In this document: in pieces, positions 51,265 through 60,584 of the stretch
How positions within the stretch are numbered: position 1 is the stretch's first letter
Layout: each line of letters starts with the position of its first letter
Assembly (NCBI RefSeq): GCF_006542765.1
Contig: NZ_SKCD01000007.1
Coordinates: forward strand, 115,889 to 179,888
Source of the DNA: Paenibacillus luteus
GTDB lineage: Bacteria; Bacillota; Bacilli; Paenibacillales; Paenibacillaceae
Direction: 5' to 3'
DNA: 64,000 nucleotides
Made by a program: the position numbers and the translations under genes
The notes under the pieces: generated by a model
The model's database searches: none
What the model saw: only the letters and a program-made list of their open reading frames with translations
Told to the model about the DNA's origin: nothing

Positions 51265-53847
51265 TTATTTTTCTAAAATCTCATTTAATTTCAGCAGCAT
51301 CGTCACTGCTTCTGCGCGAGTAGCTGCGCCAGACGATACGAAGGCATTGCCGCTGCGTCCTTGTACAATGCCAAGCGTCTTAGCCGTTTCAGCCGCTTTC
51401 TTCACCCAGGCAGGAATGTCGCTGTCATCAGCAAAGCTGGTTTTGCCCACCGCTTCTGCCTCCATGCCGGCCACCTTCGCAATCATGACCACCATCTCGG
51501 CTCTCGTTATGTTTGCATTTGGACGGAAGGTACCATCCGCATAGCCTTTAATAATGTCCGCTTCCACAGCTTGAGCTACTGCCTTGATAGCCCATTCGCC
51601 GATAGCGGCCTTATCTTTAAATAGCAGCTCACTGCCACTGGTTTCTGGTTTCAGCATTTGCATCATCATCACGGCAAATTCTGCCCGCGTTACCGAAAGG
51701 TTAGGCTTGAATGTACCGTCAGCATATCCATTCACGAATCCTTCCGAAGTTGCTTGCTGGATATTGAACTGAGCCCAGTGACCTTCGATATCTTTGAAGC
51801 TGAGTGGCGCCTTGTTCATCGCCAGCACGGTGAATTTCGTGAAGTGGTCCACTTCGACCTCAATGCGGTTACCGGTCACTTCTCCACCGATGAGCACCCA
51901 TTTCTTCGTCGCCTCATCGAAGTAGAATACGCCCGCCGTCTGGTTTTCTTTCAGCAATGATGGGTTAAACTCGAAGACAAGCGTGATACGCTTGCTGAAC
52001 TTGCCAGCCTTATCCTTCAGAATTTCAAACACCGGGCTGAGAGATACCTCATTCTTCGCAAACAGCTTAGCCGCATCCAGCAGCTCTTCAATCGTGAGCA
52101 ACATTTGCTGCTCCGTCGATCCGGCTGGGATCGTTATTTTAATCTTCTCACCCAAGCTCACCTTAGCCGGGTAACCCGTAGGTATGGTTGCTTTGCCATT
52201 CGTAGAGACAACCTCGGTGACGCCCGTTCCGCCTGTGCCGCCTATGCTTCCTGTTGAACCGCCAGGCGTAGTAATGTTTCTCGCATCGCTGGCCTTGGAG
52301 AAGTTATTGGCTTGGTCAAACGCGATTATATAATACTGATATGAAGTTGCCGGGCTTAAGCCCGTATCGCTATAAGAGGTTAGCGTCGTCACAGCGAGCT
52401 CGACGCCATTACGGAAAACCTTGTAGCCTGCTACTCCCAAATTATCTTTGGATGAAGACCAAGTCAGATTAACTTGAGAGCCGGATACCGCTTCCGCCTT
52501 CAGATCCGCCGGTTCAGTGGGAGCCTCCGCATCCACGATCGTAGGCGTCCACCAGTTGCCGGATACGACGATCATGCTAAGCAAACGGAGGTTATTTCCG
52601 AAATAAAGATCATCCTCCGTCTTAACCGCAGCATTGTGGTCCCATAATTTATTCAGCCATTCTTGATTGGAAGAATCGATCATGGCACTCACCATCAATG
52701 GAGCAGAGAAGGTAATGTCTTGATAATCCGTTAATGCTTCCGATCCATCCAAACGATAACCAGCCATTATGTTTTCTGGCTCGCCGTTCGTTTTCTCGCG
52801 AATCCACATATTTAAAGTGCTCAACTGTTCTTTGGCCCGCGGTTCCCCCGTAATGAGGTAATCCGTACCTATCCGCCAAGGCGTTCGCGAGGAATTGTAG
52901 CTGTAATCGCCGTCCGTGTCCGATTCCAGGAAATACGGCGGTGCAGGGATAAAGCTGCCGCTGCCTTCATCCTTGATAACAAAATCCGGCAGAAGGCCTG
53001 CATTCGGGCTATAGTTCTTATACAGATGCTGCACAACGCTATAAGTTTGATCCACTACTTGCTTCCAGCGGCTATCGCCGGAAGCGACTCCAAAATCCTT
53101 CATATGCTGCAGCATGAAATCTGACGGACGCGTTGCCGTTGCATATTTTCCGTCCGTTGCCCAATCGGCAATTCTGAGCAGCCAGTCGGTTTGATTGACT
53201 TCGCTATCCATAATTGCTTTGATTACCTTGCGGGCCTCCGCCAAATAATCAATACCCCCGTCGTTGCCCCATTGCTCGCTTGCGAGCAGCAGTGCATAAG
53301 CGATATCCATATCGCCATCCGTAGCCGAGTCAACGCCGTTAATATCTATGATCGACTCTCCATCATCGGCTTGCTGCCAAGCCATCAGATCCGGATTAAT
53401 CTCACTTGGATGCGCTCTGAAATATCGATACATGCCGTCAAAATATTTCTTCGCATCCGCATCGTGGCCCGCCATTAGTGCGGTAATCAGCATGCCGTAA
53501 CCATGCGCCTCGGAAACGGTAATCTCATTGTCTTCAAACCAGTCGCCATCTGCATACCAGACATAATATTGGCCAGGCGTATAAGGATTTTCTTTCAAGT
53601 ATTTCGCTTTCCACTCGTCATATAATCTCGATACGGTATCATCCAAATCGGCTTGCGCCACATGGTTTGGCTTAATGCTGCCCTCCACATAAGACGTGTG
53701 CTGAGGGAATGCCTTGAACGGCCCCGCTCCCGCAGCCGTTTCACCTTCAGCTGCAAAACTTGAATATGGCGTCAGTAATAGCATGAACGTTAGTACCAAA
53801 CACGTGATTACATGAAATGAGTTCTTCCTTTTTCTTTTGATAAACAT
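51265..53847 (-). CDS. SLH-anchored GH8 glucanase/chitosanase
   Basis: About 860 residues. Signal peptide 1-32. The GH8 domain (about 40-445) has proton donor E113 in SEAHGYGM and the family signature ATDGDMDIAYALLLAS. The usual base position of GH8a enzymes is Asn (YNSSRTPWRIG), and a Glu (E308, in YFLESD) stands where GH8b chitosanase-glucanases carry their base. A fibronectin III domain is at about 460-545 and a ZU5-like module at about 565-690. Three SLH domains (about 695-850: GYADGTFKP, GYADGTFRP, TRAEAVTML) fix it to the wall. It should cut beta-1,4 or mixed-linkage glucan, or chitosan, at the cell surface. GAGGT precedes the ATG at 53847. Confidence 0.9.
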   Translation of the reverse strand: MFIKRKRKNSFHVITCLVLTFMLLLTPYSSFAAEGETAAGAGPFKAFPQHTSYVEGSIKPNHVAQADLDDTVSRLYDEWKAKYLKENPYTPGQYYVWYADGDWFEDNEITVSEAHGYGMLITALMAGHDADAKKYFDGMYRYFRAHPSEINPDLMAWQQADDGESIIDINGVDSATDGDMDIAYALLLASEQWGNDGGIDYLAEARKVIKAIMDSEVNQTDWLLRIADWATDGKYATATRPSDFMLQHMKDFGVASGDSRWKQVVDQTYSVVQHLYKNYSPNAGLLPDFVIKDEGSGSFIPAPPYFLESDTDGDYSYNSSRTPWRIGTDYLITGEPRAKEQLSTLNMWIREKTNGEPENIMAGYRLDGSEALTDYQDITFSAPLMVSAMIDSSNQEWLNKLWDHNAAVKTEDDLYFGNNLRLLSMIVVSGNWWTPTIVDAEAPTEPADLKAEAVSGSQVNLTWSSSKDNLGVAGYKVFRNGVELAVTTLTSYSDTGLSPATSYQYYIIAFDQANNFSKASDARNITTPGGSTGSIGGTGGTGVTEVVSTNGKATIPTGYPAKVSLGEKIKITIPAGSTEQQMLLTIEELLDAAKLFAKNEVSLSPVFEILKDKAGKFSKRITLVFEFNPSLLKENQTAGVFYFDEATKKWVLIGGEVTGNRIEVEVDHFTKFTVLAMNKAPLSFKDIEGHWAQFNIQQATSEGFVNGYADGTFKPNLSVTRAEFAVMMMQMLKPETSGSELLFKDKAAIGEWAIKAVAQAVEADIIKGYADGTFRPNANITRAEMVVMIAKVAGMEAEAVGKTSFADDSDIPAWVKKAAETAKTLGIVQGRSGNAFVSSGAATRAEAVTMLLKLNEILEK

Positions 53848-53908
53848 GTTTTTTGACCTCTTTTCTTTTCTGTAATGAAAACAAAAGCGCATACTATAAC
53901 ACCTTTTC

Positions 53909-53922
53909 TGTAAGCGTTATCA
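53909..53922. promoter_or_regulatory. cre site (CcpA, carbon catabolite repression)
   Basis: TGTAAGCGTTATCA fits the consensus TGWAANCGNTNWCA at every position. It lies 62 bases upstream of the GH8 ATG, where bound CcpA would block transcription when a preferred sugar is present. Confidence 0.8.
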
Positions 53923-54013
53923 TTTTAATTTGATGCCAATATGAGCGATAATTTCAAACCCATTGATGGCTTTACCACTCCTTTAGGCTAATTTTCAACT
54001 TCCCCTTTAAAAG

Positions 54014-54027
54014 TTTAAGCGCTTTAA
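54014..54027. promoter_or_regulatory. LacI-type operator, perfect AAGCGCTT core
   Basis: TTTAAGCGCTTTAA with an 8-bp perfect palindromic centre, the form bound by LacI-family proteins with central CG. Likely target of one or both neighbouring LacI regulators. Confidence 0.6.
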
Positions 54028-54193
54028 TCTTTCAAAAAGAGTTTATCCTGTAAGTCTCACTCTGTCAATCACTTCCAAAGTATTTTTCTTTGTATTTTGA
54101 AGATAAACCCCAAGATCAGTGTGTGTTTCTTGCTGTTCTTTGCATTTTTTTGTTACAATTTAATGGAGTGATATGGCATCAAACAATAAAAGT

Positions 54194-54207
54194 ATAAGCG
54201 TTTTAAC
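54194..54207. promoter_or_regulatory. second, weaker LacI-type operator
   Basis: ATAAGCGTTTTAAC shares the AAGCG core with the site at 54014 but is less symmetric. The 180-base spacing between the two would permit DNA looping. Confidence 0.4.
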
Positions 54208-54269
54208 TATATAAGATGAGAAATAGTGTCGAATAAGGATGAGATTCATCGTTAAAAGAAATCAGCAAT

Positions 54270-54320
54270 AAAAAAGGACCTTCAAGGTTTGCTAAATGAA
54301 GCAGCAAACCTTGTAAGTCC
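54270..54320 (-). terminator. terminator of the second LacI gene
   Basis: A stem of about 18 bp with one mismatch (core CAAGGTTTGCT with AGCAAACCTTG), then six Ts on the minus strand. It keeps the LacI gene separate from the GH8 operon. Confidence 0.88.
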
Positions 54321-54358
54321 TCGCTTTTAACGATATCTATCCGTAAGGAGCCCTGCGA

Positions 54359-55357
54359 TTAGGATTTCCGAGGCTCTCCCGTTGACTCTCTCACAATCAA
54401 AGTGGGATCGAATTCCATCGTTACGTTCCGCTTGGATGGGTCCTTAATTAATTTTAACAAAATATCGACACCCTGACGTCCTATTTTCTCAAACGGCTGG
54501 CGAATCGTGGTCAAGGTAGGACGAAATTCCTCCGCATAGATCTGATCGTCAAATCCAACGATAGATACATCTTCTGGTATGCGTATTCTCTCGTTCTTGA
54601 AAGCGTCCATTACCCCAAGAGCAATAAAATCATCCGCCGCAAACACCGCCGTAGGCAAGCGGCCGGACTGGATCCAGCGCATGGCAATGCTGTAGCCCGA
54701 CGGAATGCCGAATGTTCCTTGCTCAATATGGAATGGCGTTAACCCTGCCTCCTCAAGCGCAAATAAATACCCACGCTCACGATCGCGGCTGCTTAAGTAA
54801 GGATCTGGACCGCTGATATGGGCAATTTCCGTATGTCCCAAATCGATGAGATGCTTGGTTGCGTCATAACCGCCTTTAAAGTTATTGACCACGACAGAGG
54901 GAACCGAGGGATTGCGTTGCTGGTTATCCAGAATTACAAATGGAATCTTCCTTTTTTTGAGCTCCATCACATATATATCTGCATTCATCGGCGATAGCAA
55001 GATGACGCCGTCTACACGGTCTTCTTGAAACATAGAGCGCTGAAAGGAGTCTTCGTCGCCTGCTGAAATGGACAACGCCAGGAAATAACCCTGCTCTGCC
55101 AAGCAATCATTGATTTCCTTAACGACTGCATCCAAAACCGTATCATGCAAGGTAGTTAGCGTAAGTCCGATAATCCCTGTTTTTCCGCTTGCCAGGCTTC
55201 GGGCCGAGGCGTTTGGATGATAATCCAAATCCTTCATCGCTTGCAGCACTTTATCTTTGTTTTTTTGCCGAACTGAAGTTGAATTATTGAGTACCCTGGA
55301 TACTGTCACGACCGACAAACCTGATTTTTTGGCCACATCAAAAATACTAACCTTCAT
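54359..55357 (-). CDS. LacI family transcriptional regulator (upstream of GH8 operon)
   Basis: About 332 residues. Helix-turn-helix MKVSIFDVAKKSGLSVVTVS, hinge NASARSLASGK, effector domain with TGIIGLTLTTLHDTVLD and SIVGFDDQIYAEEFRPTLTT. A near twin of the regulator at 46974-47969 with identical or conservative residues throughout the DNA-reading part. A GTTAAACGCTATTT stretch at 55373-55386, just upstream, resembles the AAGCG operators and could give autoregulation. The ATG at 55357 begins the conserved HTH; AGGAG is 11 bases upstream. Confidence 0.9.
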   Translation of the reverse strand: MKVSIFDVAKKSGLSVVTVSRVLNNSTSVRQKNKDKVLQAMKDLDYHPNASARSLASGKTGIIGLTLTTLHDTVLDAVVKEINDCLAEQGYFLALSISAGDEDSFQRSMFQEDRVDGVILLSPMNADIYVMELKKRKIPFVILDNQQRNPSVPSVVVNNFKGGYDATKHLIDLGHTEIAHISGPDPYLSSRDRERGYLFALEEAGLTPFHIEQGTFGIPSGYSIAMRWIQSGRLPTAVFAADDFIALGVMDAFKNERIRIPEDVSIVGFDDQIYAEEFRPTLTTIRQPFEKIGRQGVDILLKLIKDPSKRNVTMEFDPTLIVRESTGEPRKS

Positions 55358-55471
55358 GAACAAACCGCTCCTGTTAAACGCTATTTCTACTAACATACCA
55401 TATTTAACCTAAGATTTCACATTAAGGCCAAGCTCACTTAAAAGAAACTTTCGGGATATAGCATAGTCCCC

Positions 55472-55523
55472 AAAAAAAGGCTGCTCCTCAGCTATGCATG
55501 CAGCATGGCTTTGGGGAGCAGCC
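55472..55523 (-). terminator. terminator of the chemoreceptor gene
   Basis: GGCTGCTCC pairs with GGAGCAGCC, with further pairing of GCATGC-type bases inside the loop, followed by seven Ts on the minus strand. Confidence 0.88.
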
Positions 55524-55531
55524 TCTTATTG

Positions 55532-57589
55532 CTATTCCGTTTTGAACTGGGCCGAAGCGACCGCTAAATCCTGTGTAAGTTTATCGATGGTCGTTACCAT
55601 TTCCGCAAGCTGCTGAACCATGGCTGCCTGCTCCTGTACGGTTGCGGTTACCTCTTCGACAGAGGCGGACACTTCCTCTCCGGAAGCTGATAGGTTTTGA
55701 GCGGCAGCAAGCACTTCATTCTTGTCATTCTCAACCTCGTACAGCACTTCTGCCATCTCTCTTACCTGCTCGATAATATCCTTTACATGCCCCGAGACGA
55801 GATCGAAAGACTGCTTGGTTTGCCCTACGCTGTCATTGTGCTGCTCCGTAATGCCTTCAATGATATGAACGCTTTGATTGTTTTGCTCTACGTGATTGAT
55901 CGTTTGGCCCACGATGGCGTTAATTTCCTGGGATTGTACGGAGGTCTGCTCCGCAAGCTTTCTTATTTCACTTGCGACCACGGCGAATCCTCTGCCGTGC
56001 TCTCCCGCCCGTGCCGCTTCAATCGAAGCGTTCAAGGCAAGCAGCTTGGTCTGATTGGCAATCTCGGCAATCGCATCGGTCATGCGCCCAATGCCAGATG
56101 AGCTTTCCGCAAGCTGCCGCGTAATTTCCGATATTTTGCGAACCTCTTCTTCATTTTTCACATTGATGGCAACCAGGGTTTCGATAACCTCATGGTTAGC
56201 TTGAAAAATGTCGGTAATAGCGTCCGCCTTCGCTTTGATCGTAAGCGATGTGCCTGTGGCACTTTCGATTTTGTCGCCTACGTCCATAAATTTATTCACG
56301 ATCGATTCGGTGTCGTTCGCTTGCGACTCCATCGCCTTCGCAATTTCGGAAGTTGTCGTTGATGTCTCCATAATTGAAGTTGACGTCCGGGCGGAGGTTT
56401 GGTCCAGCTCCCTCGTGCTGTTGTGAAGCACCGCTATCGAGCTGTTCATACTGGAGATTAAGTTCTTATTGCGCTCGGCCATCGTATTAAAGCTATCCGC
56501 GAGCTCCTTAAATTCTCCGCTGTATTTGCCCGTTGCCACTGTCGTGAGGTCGCCGGAAGATAGCTTCTTGAATAGTCCTGTCAATTGCGCCACCGGTCTT
56601 GTCACCAATCTGGAGATCAATATTCCAACGATAATCGACACCACCAAAGCGATAATCATGGAGGTAGCCATCTTACTCATCATGGATTGCAGCGGTTGAT
56701 TGACGTCCTCGTAACTATCCTCAACGATTACCGTCCAATCGGCTGCAGGTATTTTTGAGTAATAAGCTACCTTTTCCTTCAGCTTCACTTCACCTTGCGC
56801 AAGCTTTCCGTCACCGGCACCTTTAGTAATTTCATTGTATTCTCCGCTCTCAAGCGGCTTTCCGATAAGGGACTCATCACCGGAATGGTAAACCAATGTG
56901 CCTACTCGGTCCAAAATAAGCACATTGCCCTTATCATTTATTTTAACGCTCCCTAATTTATCTACAAAAAAAGCAGATACAACGGAAGAGATAAACACCC
57001 CTTGTACTTTTCCGTTCGAATCGTATACTGGCTGCGAGAAAACATTCACTTGGTTTCCGCTTGCTTTCGATAAAAGCGATTCGCTAACTACCGTTTTCCC
57101 TTTCAGACTGTCTTGGAAATATTGCCGGTCAGCACGGCTGTTTTTTACAACCGCTGGATTACTGGACGCAATAACAATGCCTTTGGTATCAATCAGCATC
57201 AGCGTCTCATTCCCCGGCATGCCTTTAATACTCGCTTCCAGCGTCTGATTTGCTTTCACAAACATGGAATTCGATTTAGAGTAGAACTCTTCTTCCGTCA
57301 TCGTACCCGCACCTCTTAACTCCAATAAAGCGGTAAGCGCCGAGTTAATCGACAACAAATAAACAGACTGCTGCTCGAGCTGTACGGCAGAAAACAATCC
57401 TTCGCCAATGCGATCCGAAGTAGCTTTGATCTCATCTTTGCTTTTGTCCAGCGTAATGCCGGAGGCGATCTGATACGAAATGAAGCTGGTTGATGCCAAA
57501 ACAATACATACGAGCAAACAAATCATGGCAGGCAATTTAAAGCGGAATGACATTTTTGACCAATAATCCAATTTCAAAACTGCAAGCAT
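55532..57589 (-). CDS. methyl-accepting chemotaxis protein with Cache sensor
   Basis: 685 residues. Membrane helices at about 17-38 and 310-332 enclose an extracellular Cache-type ligand domain ([40 protein letters not shown]). A HAMP domain ([20 protein letters not shown]) and the MCP signalling hairpin follow, with the tip at [20 protein letters not shown] and EIRKLAEQ. It steers CheA activity and hence motility. The ligand is unknown; proximity to the polysaccharide locus hints at a sugar or its product but the unit is separate. GGGAGAG lies five to six bases before the ATG. Confidence 0.92.
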   Translation of the reverse strand: MLAVLKLDYWSKMSFRFKLPAMICLLVCIVLASTSFISYQIASGITLDKSKDEIKATSDRIGEGLFSAVQLEQQSVYLLSINSALTALLELRGAGTMTEEEFYSKSNSMFVKANQTLEASIKGMPGNETLMLIDTKGIVIASSNPAVVKNSRADRQYFQDSLKGKTVVSESLLSKASGNQVNVFSQPVYDSNGKVQGVFISSVVSAFFVDKLGSVKINDKGNVLILDRVGTLVYHSGDESLIGKPLESGEYNEITKGAGDGKLAQGEVKLKEKVAYYSKIPAADWTVIVEDSYEDVNQPLQSMMSKMATSMIIALVVSIIVGILISRLVTRPVAQLTGLFKKLSSGDLTTVATGKYSGEFKELADSFNTMAERNKNLISSMNSSIAVLHNSTRELDQTSARTSTSIMETSTTTSEIAKAMESQANDTESIVNKFMDVGDKIESATGTSLTIKAKADAITDIFQANHEVIETLVAINVKNEEEVRKISEITRQLAESSSGIGRMTDAIAEIANQTKLLALNASIEAARAGEHGRGFAVVASEIRKLAEQTSVQSQEINAIVGQTINHVEQNNQSVHIIEGITEQHNDSVGQTKQSFDLVSGHVKDIIEQVREMAEVLYEVENDKNEVLAAAQNLSASGEEVSASVEEVTATVQEQAAMVQQLAEMVTTIDKLTQDLAVASAQFKTE

Positions 57590-57695
57590 TTAATACTCTC
57601 CCTTGTAATCAATCTAGTTTGGCATTCGAATCGTATCGTAATCCCATCCTAGCAGAGTATTATTAGATAAATGAGAGGAATGCTTTAGATAATTG

Positions 57696-59288
57696 TTAGC
57701 CTTCCAGAACAACTCGCCAATTGAGATTACAAGTCGCCTCTACCTCGCTATGTTTCTGCAAATAACCCGCAACTAGCTCCGCCATATCCATCTGTACCTC
57801 CCGAATCACGGGTTTGCCTTGGTACATCTCGTAATCGCCTCCGCCCGCAGCCCGGTAATTGTTCATCACGACGTCCAACTGCTCATCGGCCAGCAAAGGC
57901 AGCCCGTTCCGAAGCAATTTCGCCACCCTCTGTCCCACTGGCCTCGCGGCATTCAGCTCATACGTGATGCCTTCCCACATATCATAGTTGTAGTGCTGCA
58001 GCTTGGGCTCAATATAGGCAGGATTGACCCCGAGCGACCCATCTTCGTTCATTTGAAAATAAGCGGCCGTCTGCTCCAGCGCGGCTTTAATATCGCTGCC
58101 GCTTAATCTCAATACGGTTAACGTATTCGGGTACATAAAATTCGTCAGGATAGCGCGCATCGTCACCTCGCCGCTAAAGCCCTCCGACTCATTATTCAGG
58201 AGTGCCGCATTCGAAATGTCCACGCCAGCCGCCTCCATCTGTACCTTGTTCATAAATTCAATGAAAGGATTGTCCGCACTGCGGCAGCCGAGCGGGTCCT
58301 TGATCGTCATATCTCCGTTGATTCGGCCGATAGGCTGGTCAAGCCACCGCTGCGTCTCTTCCTCCGCTTCACGCGTCAGCGCCATAATAGCGGGATCGGC
58401 TGCTACTGTTTCATTTGCTTGCAGCAGTTCCGCCTGTTTCGACACGATTGCCCAGCCATCTCCCTTCTTTCTTTCAAATGCGACGCTGATCTTGCCTATG
58501 GCCTGTCCGTTGAAGCCTGGCTGAATAACCGTAACCCCGTTCACCTCACTCGCAAGCATTCGATGCTGATGGCCCGTAATTAACACATCAATCCCCAGGA
58601 CCTCTGTGCACATCGCATAGGCTTGATTCTCGCCTGTCAGCTTCTCGGCAGGTTCCCCGCTCATCAGGTCCCGTTCAAACCCTCCATGATAAGCAACCAC
58701 AAGCAAATCCGGCTGCTCTATCGCTCGGATCGTAGCAACCCATTCCTTGACGGATGCAAGCGCATCTTGAAAAGCGAGTCCCTCCAAGTGCGCCGGGTTC
58801 TCCCAATGCGGAATGTAATGCGTGGTAACACCTAGTATTACTATTTTGATTCCACTTGTTAAAGTCCTTACAATATAAGGCTGGCCAAACGCGGGTTTAT
58901 CCGTCTTGGCGCTTAGGATATTCGATGAAAGCCATGAAAAATCCGAATCCTCGATCGCCCTGCCCAGCAGCTCCAAGCCATAGTTGAATTCATGGTTGCC
59001 AGGCACGGCTGCATCGTATTGCAGTTCATTCAACGCTGCTATCGCAGGATTGAGCCGCTGCTTGCCGGCCGTTGCTGCGTAATAGGCAAATGGCGTTCCT
59101 TGCAGCAGATCGCCGTTATCCAGCAGAATAAGCTCTGGCGATTGCTGCCTGGCCTCCTTCACCAGCGTTGCCAGCTTGGCAAGTCCCGCAGGCCGCTCCT
59201 CGCGAGTGCGGTAATCGACTGGCCGAATGTGACCGTGAAGATCGCTGGTTACCATTATTTCGCATGTATATTTATTCGTTTGAGTCAT
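57696..59288 (-). CDS. 5'-nucleotidase / 2',3'-cyclic phosphodiesterase family phosphoesterase
   Basis: 530 residues. Dinuclear-metal motifs are TSDLHGHI, DNGDLLQG, GNHEFNYG, VAYHGGFERD and TGHQHRM; the C-terminal 5'-nucleotidase domain starts near residue 330 (NPFIEFMNKVQMEAAGVDIS, MYPNTLTVLRLSG). It hydrolyses nucleotides or cyclic nucleotides to release phosphate. No signal peptide is seen, unlike most secreted members, so it may act in the cytoplasm. Divergent from phnD with a PhoP-type box between, fitting phosphate scavenging. GGAGGG precedes the ATG. Confidence 0.9.
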   Translation of the reverse strand: MTQTNKYTCEIMVTSDLHGHIRPVDYRTREERPAGLAKLATLVKEARQQSPELILLDNGDLLQGTPFAYYAATAGKQRLNPAIAALNELQYDAAVPGNHEFNYGLELLGRAIEDSDFSWLSSNILSAKTDKPAFGQPYIVRTLTSGIKIVILGVTTHYIPHWENPAHLEGLAFQDALASVKEWVATIRAIEQPDLLVVAYHGGFERDLMSGEPAEKLTGENQAYAMCTEVLGIDVLITGHQHRMLASEVNGVTVIQPGFNGQAIGKISVAFERKKGDGWAIVSKQAELLQANETVAADPAIMALTREAEEETQRWLDQPIGRINGDMTIKDPLGCRSADNPFIEFMNKVQMEAAGVDISNAALLNNESEGFSGEVTMRAILTNFMYPNTLTVLRLSGSDIKAALEQTAAYFQMNEDGSLGVNPAYIEPKLQHYNYDMWEGITYELNAARPVGQRVAKLLRNGLPLLADEQLDVVMNNYRAAGGGDYEMYQGKPVIREVQMDMAELVAGYLQKHSEVEATCNLNWRVVLEG

Positions 59289-59377
59289 GGTATAACTTCC
59301 CTCCGATTGCGTTCATTCGCCTTGCATCCATATATCTTAACCGATTCAGATGAGGGGTGAGAATGCCGTTCCGCTGC

Positions 59378-59431
59378 TTTACAAAAGCTTATCGCCTGCT
59401 TTACGGACAGATAATAAACCGTCCTTATAGT
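59378..59431 (+). promoter_or_regulatory. PhoP-box-like direct repeat and -10 box of the phn operon
   Basis: Hexamers TTTACA (59378), TTATCG (59389), TTTACG (59400) and ATAATA (59411) recur every 11 bases, as in PhoP boxes (TTHACA repeats with about five-base spacers). TATAGT at 59426-59431 is a fitting -10 box. Predicts induction in phosphate starvation. Confidence 0.6.
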
Positions 59432-59472
59432 TAACCAAGTACCATACATTAGAAAATCTGGAGGGTTACCAC

Positions 59473-60444
59473 TTGAAAAAAATGACCAAGTTTGTCCTAC
59501 CGCTACTATTATCCGTATCCCTGCTTAGCGCATGCGGCGCTAACAAATCAAACAATGAAGCCGCAGCGACAAACAACGCCAGCACCAACGCGCCTGCTGC
59601 AACCGAACAGGCCGCAGGATACGTGCCAGAAACACTAACCGTACAATTCGTACCTTCACAGAATGCAGATACATTGGAAGCAAAGGCTAAGCCGCTGGAA
59701 CAGCTGCTGTCGGACAAGCTAGGAATTCCGGTCAAAGTGAGCATTTCCACAGATTACAACACGATTATTGAAGCGATGGCTTCCAAAAAAGTAGACGTAG
59801 GCTTCCTGCCTCCGACGGCTTATGTACTAGCTAAGGATAAAGGCGCAGCCGAGGTCATTCTTCAAGCGCAGCGTTTTGGCGTACAGGATGATTCAGGCGC
59901 TCCTACCGACCAGCTCGTTGATTTCTACAAATCCATGATCATCGTAAAGAAGGATTCCGATATCAAGACAATTGAGGATCTGAAAGGCAAAAAGATTGCC
60001 TACCAAAACGTGACTTCCTCCGCAGGCTTCGTTTGGCCGGCAGGCAAGCTGCTCGAAGCAGGCATCGATCCGCTGAAGGACGTTTCGGCTGTTACAGTAA
60101 AAGGCCATGACCAAGGCGTAATCGCCGTACTGAACGGCGACGTTGACGCAGCGGCAATTTTCCAGGATGCCCGTACCACCGTTGCAAAGGATTTCCCAAC
60201 CGTATTTGATGACACGCGCGTCCTCACATACACCGAGAACATTCCAAACGACACGATTTCCGTTCGCTCCGACATGAATGCGGAATGGATCGCTAAGATT
60301 CAGGATGCCTTTATTTCACTTGGCCAAGACGATGCAACTCGCCAAATTATTTTCGATATTTATTCCCATCAAGGCTATGTCAAATCCGAAGACAGCATCT
60401 TCAACATTGTTCGCGAATACGGTGAGAAGGTTAAAACCGAGTAG
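59473..60444 (+). CDS. phnD: phosphonate/phosphate ABC transporter substrate-binding lipoprotein
   Basis: 323 residues. Lipobox LLSACG near residue 20; the mature part is a PhnD-type (type II periplasmic) fold: TLTVQFVPSQNADTLEAKA, KVDVGFLPPTAYVLAKDKG, KKIAYQNVTSSAGFVWPAG, GDVDAAAIFQDAR. The SSAGF phosphonate-binding loop is typical. It captures phosphonate, phosphite or phosphate. Starts at TTG 59473 with GGAGGG seven bases upstream. No C-P lyase or phosphonatase gene is in the window, so the ligand is open. Confidence 0.92.
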   Translation: MKKMTKFVLPLLLSVSLLSACGANKSNNEAAATNNASTNAPAATEQAAGYVPETLTVQFVPSQNADTLEAKAKPLEQLLSDKLGIPVKVSISTDYNTIIEAMASKKVDVGFLPPTAYVLAKDKGAAEVILQAQRFGVQDDSGAPTDQLVDFYKSMIIVKKDSDIKTIEDLKGKKIAYQNVTSSAGFVWPAGKLLEAGIDPLKDVSAVTVKGHDQGVIAVLNGDVDAAAIFQDARTTVAKDFPTVFDDTRVLTYTENIPNDTISVRSDMNAEWIAKIQDAFISLGQDDATRQIIFDIYSHQGYVKSEDSIFNIVREYGEKVKTE

Positions 60445-60508
60445 TTGTTAGTAGGTTTCAAGCAGAAGCTTCATGCTTCCTTCCATTCCAAAAGCATTGA
60501 CGTATGGA

Positions 60509-60552
60509 CAGCCAGTTCGGGCGGATTCGCGACCGGGCTGGCTATGCTTTTT
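60509..60552 (+). terminator. hairpin with T-tract after phnD
   Basis: AGCCAG-xx-CGG pairs with CCG-xx-CTGGCT around a 12-base loop, followed by ATGC and five Ts. It probably lowers transcription into phnC so that binding protein exceeds the membrane complex. Confidence 0.65.
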
Positions 60553-60584
60553 CCAACTGTACAAGCATGTCTGGCCGTTTCCAT

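Larger units (their letters stand above)
53848..54269. other. regulatory region upstream of the GH8 operon
   Basis: A non-coding stretch rich in A and T, between the GH8 gene and the terminator of the second LacI gene. It carries three sites with central AAGCG: a cre (53909-53922), a palindrome (54014-54027) and a third half-symmetric copy (54194-54207). No gene seen. Confidence 0.7.

Noticed and set aside
57590..57695. Possible sigma-D promoter before the chemoreceptor gene
   Set aside because: A TAAA with a 15-base gap is present, but the second box matches the consensus at fewer than half of its positions.
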